The notes: a model not told the origin generated them from the sequence alone. A DNA stretch of 64,000 nucleotides from Paractinoplanes toevensis (GCF_018332695.1 NZ_BOQN01000107.1:58841-122840), one strand, 5' to 3'; positions 23,444 to 32,668 are shown, counted from the first letter of the stretch. Numbers and translations: made by a program.

Positions 23444-25178
23444 GACCCGCCGCCGTTCCGCCCTCGCCGCCCAGTTCGCCGGAGCCCGGGCCCATCCGGG
23501 TCCGGCGCTGGTCGCCACCGTCACCGGCCTGATCAACGGCGCCACCATGGTGGTCGGCGCCACCGCGATCGGCTGGTCCACCGACCACCTCGTCATCCCG
23601 GCGCTGGGCGGCGAGCACGTGCCGGCCGGCACCTGGTGGATCAGTGCCGGGCTGGTCCTCGGCATCTCCGCGGTGCGCTGGACCACCATCTTCGTGCGCG
23701 GCATCGCCACCGGCCGGGTGCAGTACCGAGCCCAGGCCGAGACCCGCCGGGCGGTGGTCCGCCGCTACCTCGAACTCGACCCGGGCTGGCACCGCCACCG
23801 CTCCCCCGGCCAGCTGCTCGCCCACGCGGTCTCCGACGTCGACGCGCTCTGGTCGCCGATGCAGTTCGCGTACTTCGCGGTCGGCATGGTCTTCATGCTG
23901 CTGCTGGCGCTGGCCGAGCTGTTCCACCGCGACCCGCTGCTCGGCCTGGTCGGGGTGGCCCTGATCGCCGGGGTGCTCGCCCTCAACGTGATCTACCAGC
24001 GCCGGCTGGCGCCGCGCGCCCGGGCCGCGCAGGCCGCCCGCGGGCAGGTCGGCGCGGTCGCGCACGAGTCGATCGAGGGCGGCCCGGTGGTCCGCAGCCT
24101 CGGCCTCACCGACCGCGAGGACGCCCGCTTCGCCCCGGCCGTGGAGAGGCTACGCGCGGCCGACCTGCGGATGGCGTCGATCAGCTCGACCTTCGATCCG
24201 CTGCTCGAACTGCTGCCGACCGTGGCCGTCCTCGTCGTGCTGGCCGCCGGCGCGCCCCGGGTGCAGGCCGGCGCGCTCACCGTCGGCGACCTGGTCGGCG
24301 TCGTCTACCTGCTGATCACCATCTCGATCCCGCTCAACGTGATCAGCCGCTTCCTCTCCATGCTGCCCATGTCGGGCGCCGGCCGGGAGCGGGTGCACGC
24401 CGTGCTGGCGGACCCGGACGTCGTGCGCTTCGGCGCACGGCGGCTCCGCCACGTGCGCCCGCTCCGGGTCGAGCTGCGCGACGCCGGCGTCACCCGGCAG
24501 GGCCGGCCCATCCTCGACCACGCCTCGCTCACCCTGGAGGCCGGCACGGTCACCGTGGTGGTCGGCGCGGTCGGGGCCGGCAAGACCACGCTGCTCGACC
24601 TGGCCGGCGGGCAGGCCCACCCGACCGGCGGCGTCGTGCTGTTCGACGGCGTCGACGTGCGGGAACTGGCCCGCGGCGCGGTGCCGGAGAACGTCGCGGT
24701 GGTGTCGCAGAACCCGTTCCTGTTCGCCGAGTCCGTCCGCGACAACCTCACCCTCGCCGGGAACTACACCGAGCCGCAGATCTGGCGGGCCCTGCGCGCC
24801 GCGGCCGCCGACGACGTGGTGCGCGGCCTGCCCGACGGGCTCGACACGGTCGTCGGTGAACGCGGCGCCACGCTGTCCGGCGGGCAGCGGCAGCGGCTCT
24901 GCATCGCCCGCGCGGTGCTGCGCGAACCGCGGCTGCTCGTGCTCGACGACGCCACCTCCGCGCTCGACCCCCGCGTCGAGCGGCAGGTGCTCGAACAGCT
25001 GCGCGGCGGGCCGACCGTCCTGATCACCAGCAACCGGCCGGCCGCGATCGAGTTCGCCGACCGGGTGGTGCTGGTGCGCGGCGGCCGGATCGTCGCCGAC
25101 GGCACCCCGGCCGAGCTGGCCGGCGTACCGGAATACGAAAGGATCGTCACCGCGTATGACCACTCTCGCGCGTCCTGA
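23433..25178 (+). CDS. ABC exporter half-transporter with degenerate ATPase site
   Basis: 581 residues: six-helix membrane domain (about 20-320), then ATPase domain. Walker A is GAVGAGKTT, the signature LSGGQRQR is intact, but Walker B reads LLVLDDATSALD (Asp where the catalytic Glu is expected) and the H-loop reads TSNRP (Asn for His). This is the usual degenerate subunit of a heterodimeric exporter, and the next gene supplies the catalytic partner. Coupled by overlap to the genes on both sides. Cargo is unknown. Confidence 0.88.
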   Translation: MPPETRRRSALAAQFAGARAHPGPALVATVTGLINGATMVVGATAIGWSTDHLVIPALGGEHVPAGTWWISAGLVLGISAVRWTTIFVRGIATGRVQYRAQAETRRAVVRRYLELDPGWHRHRSPGQLLAHAVSDVDALWSPMQFAYFAVGMVFMLLLALAELFHRDPLLGLVGVALIAGVLALNVIYQRRLAPRARAAQAARGQVGAVAHESIEGGPVVRSLGLTDREDARFAPAVERLRAADLRMASISSTFDPLLELLPTVAVLVVLAAGAPRVQAGALTVGDLVGVVYLLITISIPLNVISRFLSMLPMSGAGRERVHAVLADPDVVRFGARRLRHVRPLRVELRDAGVTRQGRPILDHASLTLEAGTVTVVVGAVGAGKTTLLDLAGGQAHPTGGVVLFDGVDVRELARGAVPENVAVVSQNPFLFAESVRDNLTLAGNYTEPQIWRALRAAAADDVVRGLPDGLDTVVGERGATLSGGQRQRLCIARAVLREPRLLVLDDATSALDPRVERQVLEQLRGGPTVLITSNRPAAIEFADRVVLVRGGRIVADGTPAELAGVPEYERIVTAYDHSRAS

Positions 25179-26901
25179 CCTGAAGGGGTTCCGCACCGCG
25201 CTGCGGGTCTCCCCTTCGCTGCGCCAGGGGCTGCCGGTCACGATTCTGCTCGCGCTGGCCGCCGGGGCCGGCCGGATCATCGCGCCGCTCACCGTGCAGC
25301 ACGCCATCGACGCCGGGCTCGCCCCGCACACGATCGCGCCGGCCGTCACCATCGGCGGGATCGCGGTGCTGGTGGCCGGCTCGTCGTCGATGGTGCTGAA
25401 CCGGCGCATCCACGACCGCATCGAACGGGCCCTGGCCGGGCTGCGGCGGGCCGGGCTGCGCCGGGTGCACGACATGGCGGCGAGCCGGGCCGACCGGCTC
25501 CCCAGCGCCGACCTGGTCACCCGGCTGACCAGCGACATCGACCAGGTGACCACGTTCCTGCAGGGCGGTGGCATCCAGTTCCTCACCAACGCCGCCCAGC
25601 TCGTCATCGCCACGGTCATCATGTGCGCGTACAGCTGGCAGCTCGCCGTACCCGTACTCGTGATCGCCGGTCTTCTCCTGGCCGCCATGGCGGCCATGCA
25701 GAAGGTGATCGCCCGGCGTTACCACCGGGCCCGCGGTGACCTCGCGCGGATGCAGTCGGCGGTCGCCGAATCCGTCCTCGGCGGCCCGGTGATCCGGTCG
25801 ACCGGGACCGGCGAGCGCACCCGGGCGAAGCTCGACGAGGCCGTCGACCAGGCCCGGGACAGCCTGCTGCGCACCCTGCCACCGCTGCACGGCAACACCT
25901 CCCTCGGCGAGCTGGCGATCTCCACGATGACCGTCGCGGTGCTGCTCGGCGGGGTGTGGTGGGGGCGGCGGACCGGGCTGACCGCCGGCGAGGTGGTGGC
26001 CATGGTGTTCCTGGTGACGTTCTTCGTGCGGCCGCTGCAGTTCCTCGTGCAGAGCCTCGGCGAGGCGCAGAACGCGCTGACCGGCTGGCGGCGCGCCCTG
26101 GAGCTGGTCACCACGCCGAGCGCGGTGGTCCGGGACGGAACCCCACTGCCGGAAGGGCCGGTTTCGGTACGCGTCGCGCACGTGTCGGCCCGCTACGGGG
26201 ACGGGCCCCTCGTGCTGCACGACGTGACCGTCCGGCTCGAAGCCGGCGAGCACGTGGCGATCGTCGGGCGGACCGGCTCCGGCAAGTCCACCTTCGCGAA
26301 ACTGCTCACCCGCCGGCTGGAACCCGCAACCGGAACGATCCGGCTCGGCGGCGTGCCGCTCGAGGAGCTCGACGACAACAGCCTGGCCGGGCGGGTCGTC
26401 ATCGTGCCGCAGGACCCGTTCCTGTTCGACGACACCATCGTCGCGAACGTGCGGCTCGGCCGGCCCTCCGCGACCGACGACGACGTGCTGGACATCCTCG
26501 CCCGGCTCGGGCTGCACGACTGGTTCGCCACCCTGCCGGAAGGCCTGGACACCCCGGTCGGCCTGCGCGGTGACCGGCTGTCGGCCGGCGAACGGCAGCT
26601 CGTCGCGCTCGCCCGCACCGCCCTCGCCGACCCCGACCTGGTCATCTACGACGAGGCCACCTCGGGCATCGACCCGGCCACCGACGTCGCCGTGCAGCAG
26701 GCCCTCGCCGCGCTGACCCACGGCCGCACCACCGTCTCCATCGCCCACCGCATGATCACCGCCGAGACCGCCGACCGGGTGCTGGTCTTCGACGACGGCC
26801 GGATCGCCCAGGCCGGCCCGCACCGGCGGCTGGTGACCGAGCCCGGACCGTACGCGGGACTCGTGACGGCGTGGAACCGCCAGTTCGGAGGAGTGGCATG
26901 A
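25156..26901 (+). CDS. ABC exporter half-transporter, catalytic subunit
   Basis: 581 residues, same length as its partner, with an N-terminal membrane domain and a canonical ATPase domain. Walker A is GRTGSGKST, signature LSAGERQ, Walker B LVIYDEATSGID with the catalytic Glu, and H-loop SIAHRM. It would form the heterodimer with the preceding subunit and export a hydrophobic or peptide-like compound. It starts inside the 3' end of that gene (23-base overlap) and its stop overlaps the following LLM gene start. Confidence 0.88.
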   Translation: MTTLARPDLKGFRTALRVSPSLRQGLPVTILLALAAGAGRIIAPLTVQHAIDAGLAPHTIAPAVTIGGIAVLVAGSSSMVLNRRIHDRIERALAGLRRAGLRRVHDMAASRADRLPSADLVTRLTSDIDQVTTFLQGGGIQFLTNAAQLVIATVIMCAYSWQLAVPVLVIAGLLLAAMAAMQKVIARRYHRARGDLARMQSAVAESVLGGPVIRSTGTGERTRAKLDEAVDQARDSLLRTLPPLHGNTSLGELAISTMTVAVLLGGVWWGRRTGLTAGEVVAMVFLVTFFVRPLQFLVQSLGEAQNALTGWRRALELVTTPSAVVRDGTPLPEGPVSVRVAHVSARYGDGPLVLHDVTVRLEAGEHVAIVGRTGSGKSTFAKLLTRRLEPATGTIRLGGVPLEELDDNSLAGRVVIVPQDPFLFDDTIVANVRLGRPSATDDDVLDILARLGLHDWFATLPEGLDTPVGLRGDRLSAGERQLVALARTALADPDLVIYDEATSGIDPATDVAVQQALAALTHGRTTVSIAHRMITAETADRVLVFDDGRIAQAGPHRRLVTEPGPYAGLVTAWNRQFGGVA

Positions 26902-27941
26902 CCGAGCTCGGTTTCAACACCCGGGTCTCGTTCCCGGCCGGCGAGGCCGCGCGCGGCCTGCGCGAGGGCATCGACCTGTTCCGGGCGGCCGAGGACCTCG
27001 GCTACCAGTCCGGCTGGGCCTACCAGCGGCACTTCGACAACTACCTGTCGTCGCCGCTGCCGTTCTTCGCCGCCGCCGGCCAGCACACCAGCCGCATCAC
27101 GCTCGGCAGCGCGGTCATCCCGGCCCGCTACCAGGAGCCGATCCTGCTCGCCGAGGCGGCCGGCACCGCCGACCTGCTGATCGGAGGGCGGCTGCACCTC
27201 GCCTTCTCCAGCGGGACGGACATCTGGGACGAGGTCTTCGGCGCGGTCGGCACCGACGCCCGCACCGAGGGGCAGCGGCGGCTCGCCCGCTTCCTGACCG
27301 CCGTGGCCGGCGAGCCCATCCACACCGTCATGGCCCGCCGCGGCGTCGGCGGCCCACCGGTCGGCACCCCGCTGCGGGTCACCCCGAACAGCCCCGGCCT
27401 GCGCGACCGCATCTGGTACGGGTCGGGCAGCATCGCCTCGGCCGTCACCGCCGCCCGGCAGGGCCTGCGCCTGATCACCGGCACGATCCTGCACGACGTG
27501 CCGGACGGGGAGACCTTCCCGGAACATCAGGCCCGCCTGATCAAGGAGTACCGCAACGCCTGGACCGCCGCGCACGGGTCATCCGCGCCACCGGTAGCGG
27601 TGGCCGCCTCGATCCTGCCCGGCCCGACCGCCGCGCTGCGTTCGGTGTACGCCGCCTACGACCTCGAACGGCGCACCCACGGCCCGGCCGCCTCCCGGCC
27701 GCGCGGCGCTCTCGAGCCGGCACTCTCGGCGCAGCTGCCACCCGGCATGGTGATGAGCCCGGTCCACCACGGCTCACCGGCCGAGGTGACCGACGCCGTC
27801 CTGGCCGACCCCGGCCTGTCCGCGGCCGACGAGCTGATCCTGTTCCTGCCGCCGGCCTTCACCCTGCCCGACAACATCCGCCTGCTGACCGACCTGGCCG
27901 AAACCGTGGCGCCGGCCCTCGGCTGGACCCCGGCAAGCTGA
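26898..27941 (+). CDS. LLM-class flavin-dependent oxidoreductase (second of operon)
   Basis: 347 residues. Luciferase-like: LREGIDLFRAAEDLGYQSGW, PFFAAAGQHTSRITLGSAVI, AGTADLLIGGRLHLAFSSGT, and SPGLRDRIWYGSGSIASAVT. The last segment is nearly shared with the LLM gene at 43264, so the two are paralogues; the SsuD-like enzyme at 22238 is more distant. GGAGGAG precedes the ATG at 26898, which overlaps the exporter stop. A monooxygenase using FMNH2 or F420 is expected; cofactor choice is unresolved. Confidence 0.85.
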   Translation: MTELGFNTRVSFPAGEAARGLREGIDLFRAAEDLGYQSGWAYQRHFDNYLSSPLPFFAAAGQHTSRITLGSAVIPARYQEPILLAEAAGTADLLIGGRLHLAFSSGTDIWDEVFGAVGTDARTEGQRRLARFLTAVAGEPIHTVMARRGVGGPPVGTPLRVTPNSPGLRDRIWYGSGSIASAVTAARQGLRLITGTILHDVPDGETFPEHQARLIKEYRNAWTAAHGSSAPPVAVAASILPGPTAALRSVYAAYDLERRTHGPAASRPRGALEPALSAQLPPGMVMSPVHHGSPAEVTDAVLADPGLSAADELILFLPPAFTLPDNIRLLTDLAETVAPALGWTPAS

Positions 27942-27961
27942 CCCGGCAGATCACTCACCGC

Positions 27962-28091
27962 CACCCCGGCGGACCGCCTGCCGCCAGCATCCCGGCGGAT
28001 CGCCCGCCGTCGGCACCCCGGCGGATCGCCCGCCGCCCGCACCCCGGCGGATCGCCCGCCGTCGGCACCCCGGCGGATCGCCCGCCGCCCG
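27962..28091. repeat. tandem array of five 26-bp units with flanking duplication
   Basis: Five consecutive 26-base units begin at 27962, 27988, 28014, 28040 and 28066. The last four are almost identical and alternate in their final four bases (TCGG or CCCG); the first is more diverged. The end of the LLM gene (CCGGCAAGCTGACCC at about 27931-27945) recurs just after the array at about 28095-28109. The array lies in the 223-base gap before the quinone oxidoreductase gene, and no gene is seen in it. Confidence 0.85.
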
Positions 28092-28164
28092 CACCCGGCA
28101 AGCTGACCCCGGCCCGCGGCCCGCACCTCCCGGGTCCGGCGGCGCCGGCCACGGAAAGGGAACC

Positions 28165-29112
28165 ATGCACGCGATCCTTGTCAGTCGCTTCGGCGGCCCC
28201 GAGGTGCTCGAACCCGCTGACATCGCCGAGCCGGCGCCCGGGCCGGGGCGACTGCTCGTGGACGTCACCGCGGCCGGCGTGAACTTCGCCGACACCAGCC
28301 GGATCGCCGGCACCTACACGCCGAGGCCGGAGCTGCCGTTCGTGCCCGGCACCGAGGTGGTGGGCCGCGCCGGGGATGGGCGGCGGGTGCTGGCGACGAC
28401 GTTCGGCGGAGGCGGGTTCGCGCAGCGTGCGGCGGTGGCGGAGGCCGAGGCCGTGCCGGTCCCCGACGCGGTCGGCGACGCCGAGGCGCTCGCCCTGCTG
28501 GTGCAGGGCCTGACCGCCTGGCATGTGCTGGCCAGTAGCGCCCGCATCCGGCCCGGCGAGACCGTGGTGGTCAACGCGGCGGCCGGCGGTGTCGGCACGC
28601 TCGCCGTGCAGCTGGCCCGGCACTTCGGAGCGGGCCGGGTGATCGCGGTGGCCGGCTCACCGCAACGGCGTGCGCTCGCGCTGTCCCTGGGCGCCGACGT
28701 GGCCGTCGACGGAGATCCGGACGGCTATGCGGAACGTGTCCTCGAGGCCGGCAACGGCCCGGTCGACATCGTGCTGGAATCGGTCGGCGGGCCGGTCTTC
28801 CGCGCGGGCCTGGAGGTGCTGGCCAACTTCGGCCGGCTGGTCACCTTCGGCAACGCCTCCCGCGAGCCGCGACCCCTCATCGATCCCGGCGAGCTGACCG
28901 ACCGCAACGCCGCGGTGATCGGCTTCTGGCTGCGCCCGGCCCTGACCGCCCCCGGCGCCTACCGGCCCCCGCTGGAGGCGATGTTCGACCTGGTAGCCAA
29001 GGGCGAACTCCGCCCACTGACCGCCGCGTCCTACCCCCTCGCCGACGCCGCCCAGGCCTTCACCGACCTACTGGCCCGGCGCACCACCGGCAAGATCACG
29101 CTGCGCCCCTGA
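28165..29112 (+). CDS. NADPH:quinone oxidoreductase/zeta-crystallin-like dehydrogenase
   Basis: 315 residues of the medium-chain dehydrogenase family without zinc ligands. VDVTAAGVNFADTSRIAGTY, PFVPGTEVVGRAG and the cofactor loop AAAGGVGTLAVQLARHFGAG identify the quinone-oxidoreductase branch. It reduces quinones or α,β-unsaturated carbonyls with NADPH. GGAAAGGGAA precedes the ATG at 28165. It follows the LLM-ABC-LLM operon on the same strand after the repeat array and could supply redox processing of the same compound. Confidence 0.88.
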   Translation: MHAILVSRFGGPEVLEPADIAEPAPGPGRLLVDVTAAGVNFADTSRIAGTYTPRPELPFVPGTEVVGRAGDGRRVLATTFGGGGFAQRAAVAEAEAVPVPDAVGDAEALALLVQGLTAWHVLASSARIRPGETVVVNAAAGGVGTLAVQLARHFGAGRVIAVAGSPQRRALALSLGADVAVDGDPDGYAERVLEAGNGPVDIVLESVGGPVFRAGLEVLANFGRLVTFGNASREPRPLIDPGELTDRNAAVIGFWLRPALTAPGAYRPPLEAMFDLVAKGELRPLTAASYPLADAAQAFTDLLARRTTGKITLRP

Positions 29113-29133
29113 ACAGCTTTCAAGGACAGCAAT

Positions 29134-29186
29134 GCCGATCTTGTGCAGTTGGCGTTCGGAGCGAACACGAACCCCACAAGATCGGC
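29134..29186. repeat. nested palindromic element between convergent genes
   Basis: Outer arms GCCGATCTTGTG (29134-29145) and CACAAGATCGGC (29175-29186) are perfect over 12 bases. Inside them GTTCG-GAG-CGAAC (29154-29166) forms a second hairpin. The element lies between the convergent quinone oxidoreductase and Dpp-type ATPase genes and could terminate both. The two-tier symmetry also fits a dispersed palindromic repeat. Confidence 0.65.
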
Positions 29187-29226
29187 CTGAGGGCCGACCG
29201 GCGGCGGCCGGAAGGCGGCGGGTTGG

Positions 29227-30804
29227 TCATGCCGTCACTTGGGCTCGGCGGAGGGCTCGCAGGCGGCGGGCCTCGGCCGGGTCGGTCACCGGGACCGCGG
29301 CCAGCAGCTCCTTCGTGTACGCGTGCTGCGGCTGCTCGTAGACCGACGCCGTGTCGCCCAGCTCGACGATCCGGCCCTCGTAGAGCACCGCCACCCGGTC
29401 GGCGATCTGGCGCAGCACCGCCAGGTCGTGCGAGACGAAGACCATGGTCAGGCCGAACTCGGTGCGCAGGTCCTCCAGCAGGGAGAGCACCTGGGCCTGG
29501 GTGGTCACGTCCAGCGACGACACCGGCTCGTCGCAGACGATCAGCCTCGGGTGGGGTGCCAGGGCACGGGCGATGCCGACGCGCTGCCGCATGCCGCCGG
29601 AGAGCTGGTGCGGGTAACGGTCGTACTCGCGCCGGGCCAGGCCCACCCGCTCCAGCAGGTCTTCCACGTGCGGGCGCGGATCCCGTACACCGGAAAGGCG
29701 CAGGGGGTCCGCGATGCTCTCGCCGATGGTTCGTCGCGGGTTGAGCGACGACATCGGGTCCTGGAAGACCATCTGGACCGAGCCGCCCGGGCGGCGCCGC
29801 AGGTCGGTGCCGTCCAGGGTGATCGTGCCGGCCGTCGGCGTGAGCAGGCCGGTCATCAGCCGGGCCAGGGTGGTTTTGCCGGTGCCGGACTCGCCGACGA
29901 TGCCGAGCGTCTCCCCCGCCCGCACGTCCAGGGTGACGTCGTCGACCGCGCGCACCGGCTCGCCGCGGCGGCGCTGACGGAAGTGCTTGCGGACTCCGGC
30001 GAGCCGCAGCAGCGGCTCGCCGTCGATCGTCCGCGGCGGCTTGGGGTGGGGCACGGCGGCGAGCAGTTCCCTGGTGTACGCCGCTTCCGGCGCGACGAGC
30101 ACCGCGTCGGTCCGCCCCTGTTCGACCGCGACACCGCGGCGCATGACCACCACGTGGTCGGTGGAGCCGGTCACCACGCCGAGATCGTGGCTGATCAGCA
30201 GCAGCGACGTGCCGGTGGTTTCCCGGACCTCGTCGAGCAGGTCGAGGATCTGCGCCTGCACGGTCACGTCGAGGGCGGTGGTGGGTTCGTCGGCGACGAT
30301 CAGCTGGGGTCGGCAGGACAGGGCCATCGCGATCAGGGCCCGTTGCCGCATGCCGCCGGAGAACTGGTGCGGATAGCTGGCCGCCCGCCTCGCCGGGTCG
30401 GGGATGTGCACCTGGCGGAGCACCTCGACGGCGCGGTCGCGGGCGGCGCGCCGGCTCGCGCCGGTGTGCAGGCGGTAGACCTCGGCGATCTGGTCGCCGA
30501 TGGTGTGGAACGGGCTGAGCGCGGTGAGCGGCTCCTGGAACACCATGGCGATCTGCGCGCCGCGCACCTGCCGCCAGCGGCGTTCGGTCAGCGTGGTGAG
30601 GTTGTCCGCGCCGAAGGTGATGCGGCCCTCGACCTGGGCGGCGGTGTGCAGGCCGAGCAGGGCGAGAGCGGTGGCGCTCTTCCCGGAGCCGGATTCGCCG
30701 ACGATGCCGAGCGCACCCCCGGCCGGCAGCTCGAAGGACAGCCCGTCGACGGCGACGGTGTCGCCGAACCGGATGCGGAGATCCTCCACGACGAGGTCGG
30801 TCAT
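29227..30804 (-). CDS. fused DppD-DppF ATPase of a peptide/nickel-type ABC importer
   Basis: 525 residues with two ATPase domains in one chain. The first (about 1-265) has GESGSGKSA, FSGGMRQRA and LIVADEPTTALD; the second (about 270-525) has GESGTGKTT, LSGGMRQRV and LIVCDEPVSSLD, each with SHDLGVV or SHDLAVL switch histidines. It drives the Dpp/Opp-type importer formed with the two upstream permeases. The ATG at 30804 overlaps the permease stop. Last gene of the operon; the palindromic element lies downstream. Confidence 0.92.
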   Translation of the reverse strand: MTDLVVEDLRIRFGDTVAVDGLSFELPAGGALGIVGESGSGKSATALALLGLHTAAQVEGRITFGADNLTTLTERRWRQVRGAQIAMVFQEPLTALSPFHTIGDQIAEVYRLHTGASRRAARDRAVEVLRQVHIPDPARRAASYPHQFSGGMRQRALIAMALSCRPQLIVADEPTTALDVTVQAQILDLLDEVRETTGTSLLLISHDLGVVTGSTDHVVVMRRGVAVEQGRTDAVLVAPEAAYTRELLAAVPHPKPPRTIDGEPLLRLAGVRKHFRQRRRGEPVRAVDDVTLDVRAGETLGIVGESGTGKTTLARLMTGLLTPTAGTITLDGTDLRRRPGGSVQMVFQDPMSSLNPRRTIGESIADPLRLSGVRDPRPHVEDLLERVGLARREYDRYPHQLSGGMRQRVGIARALAPHPRLIVCDEPVSSLDVTTQAQVLSLLEDLRTEFGLTMVFVSHDLAVLRQIADRVAVLYEGRIVELGDTASVYEQPQHAYTKELLAAVPVTDPAEARRLRALRRAQVTA

Positions 30805-31790
30805 CGCAGCTCCACGCGGGGGTCGACGGCGGCGTACAGCAGGTCGGCGACCGCGTTGGCGATGACGATGAGCAGGCCGGTCAGCAGGGTCACGCCGACG
30901 ACCACCGGCAGGTCGATCTGGTTGACCGCGCCGACCAGCAGTTGACCCACGCCGGGCAGGCCGAACATCGTCTCGGTCAGCACCGCGCTGGTCATGATGG
31001 CGGCGAGGTCGATGGCGGTGAGGGTCACGAGCGGCAGCAACGCCCCGCGCAGCGCCCGGCGCCGGACGATGCGGCTCTCCGGCAGGCCGTACGCCCGAGC
31101 CGTTCTGATGTGGTCCTCCGCCAGGGTCTCCTGGATGCCGGCGCGGGTCAGCCGCGCGTAGGCGGCGGTCTGGATGACCGCGAGCGCGACCCAGGGCAGC
31201 AGCAGGTTCTGCGCCCACGCCAGCGGATCGGTGGTGAGCGGCACGTAGGTGGGGAACGGCAGCCATTGCAGCTGCACGCAGAAGAGCAACAAAAGCAGAA
31301 GACCGACCAGGAATACGGGTACGGCGTAGCCGGCCAGCACCAGCCCGTTGACGACCCGGTCCAGCCAGCGGTAGCGCCGCAGCCCGGCGAGCAGGCCCGC
31401 CCCGATGCCGGCGACCAGCGACAGCACCTCGGCCCCGAAGGCCAGCGAGGCGGAGACCGGCAGCCGATCGGCCAGCAGCGCGGTCACCGGCTGGTCGGTC
31501 TCGAACGAATAGCCCAGGCAGGGGGCGGGACAGTGCCGGGTGTTCGGCCCGGCCGGATAGTCGCGCCCGGCGACGATCCCCTCGAGGAAGTGCCGGTACT
31601 GGGTGAACACCGGGTCGTCGACGCCCATCGCGTGCCGCACCTCGGCCAGCCGTTCGGGGGTGCAGCCCTTGCCGCAGGTGAGCACGGCCGGGTCGGACGG
31701 GGCCAGGTAGAACAGGCCGTAGAGCAGCAGCGACAGCCCGAACAGCACGAGCACCGCACCGCCGAGCCGGCGCGCCAGGTAGCCGATCAT
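30801..31790 (-). CDS. DppB-type ABC permease
   Basis: 329 residues, six predicted helices. Starts MIGYLARRLGGAVLVLFGLS, the standard DppB N-terminus, and carries the coupling loop AEDHIRTARAYGLPESRIV. The C-terminus has FGLPGVGQLLVGAVNQIDLPVV, also typical. A cysteine-rich periplasmic loop (LTCGKGCTPE and HCPAPCLGY) is less usual and may form disulfides. Overlaps both neighbours by four bases. Confidence 0.9.
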   Translation of the reverse strand: MIGYLARRLGGAVLVLFGLSLLLYGLFYLAPSDPAVLTCGKGCTPERLAEVRHAMGVDDPVFTQYRHFLEGIVAGRDYPAGPNTRHCPAPCLGYSFETDQPVTALLADRLPVSASLAFGAEVLSLVAGIGAGLLAGLRRYRWLDRVVNGLVLAGYAVPVFLVGLLLLLLFCVQLQWLPFPTYVPLTTDPLAWAQNLLLPWVALAVIQTAAYARLTRAGIQETLAEDHIRTARAYGLPESRIVRRRALRGALLPLVTLTAIDLAAIMTSAVLTETMFGLPGVGQLLVGAVNQIDLPVVVGVTLLTGLLIVIANAVADLLYAAVDPRVELR

Positions 31791-32668
31791 CGCAGCACCT
31801 CGCTCTGCCGCGGGTCGAGCGCGCGGCGCAGGCCGTTCGCGACCAGCACGAACGACAGCAGGGTGAGGAACAGCAGGCCGCCCGGGATGATCACATACAT
31901 CGGGTCGGCCCGGAACCAGGTCGTCGCGGTGGACAGCATCTGACCCCAGGACGGGGTGGGCGGGCGCACGCCGACGCCGAGGAAGGACAGGCCGGCCTCG
32001 ACGACCATGTTGGTGGGCAGCAGCAGCGCCGCGTAGGTGAGCACCGGCGCGGTCAGTCCGGGCAGGATCTCCCGGCGGGCGATCCGGAACCAGCCGGCCC
32101 CGGAGAGCCGGGCGGCCGCCACGTAGTCACGGGTGCGCAGGGTCAGGGTCTCACCGCGGGTGATCCGGGCGGTGCCGCCCCAGCCCAGCACGGCGATGAC
32201 GGTGGCCAGCAGCAGCGGCCGCGGCCAGTCCTGCGGCACGATGGCCAGCAGCGAGATGGCGATCACCAGGATGGGCAGGGCCAGCACCAGGTCGACGAGC
32301 CGGGTCAGGATGCCGTCGGCCCAGCGCCCGCCGAGCCCGGCCGCGGTGCCGACGAGCAGGCCGATCAGCACCTCCAGGATGGTCGCGCCGACCGCGACGC
32401 CCAGCGACACCTGCGCGCCGTAGACGACCCGGGCGAACAGGTCGCGGCCGGTGCCGGGTTCGAGGCCGAGCCAGTGGTCGCCGCTGATCCCGCCGAGCCG
32501 GCCCAGCGGCACCCCGCCGCGGGCCGAGTCGAGCAGGTTGTCGTGATACGTCGTGTAGTCCTGGCCGGCCGCCGCCGCGAGCAGGGGTGCGGTGGCGGCG
32601 ACCAGGATCATGAGCAACGCGATCGCGGCTCCCACCAGGAAGCCGCGATCACGGCGGAGTGCTCTCAC
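31787..32668 (-). CDS. DppC-type ABC permease
   Basis: 293 residues. An N-terminal helix (GFLVGAAIALLMILVAATAP), then HWLGLEPGTGRDLFARVVYGAQ, the DppC signature, and the coupling loop RTRDYVAAARLSGAGWFRIA. EAGLSFLGVGVRPPTPSWGQM is another strong DppC mark. The start is GTG 32668, overlapping the binding-protein stop; longer frames read into that gene. It pairs with DppB to form the channel. Confidence 0.9.
   Translation of the reverse strand: MRALRRDRGFLVGAAIALLMILVAATAPLLAAAAGQDYTTYHDNLLDSARGGVPLGRLGGISGDHWLGLEPGTGRDLFARVVYGAQVSLGVAVGATILEVLIGLLVGTAAGLGGRWADGILTRLVDLVLALPILVIAISLLAIVPQDWPRPLLLATVIAVLGWGGTARITRGETLTLRTRDYVAAARLSGAGWFRIARREILPGLTAPVLTYAALLLPTNMVVEAGLSFLGVGVRPPTPSWGQMLSTATTWFRADPMYVIIPGGLLFLTLLSFVLVANGLRRALDPRQSEVLR

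Noticed and set aside
27962..28091. CRISPR-like reading of the 26-bp array
   Set aside because: The units are contiguous without unique spacers and no cas gene is present.
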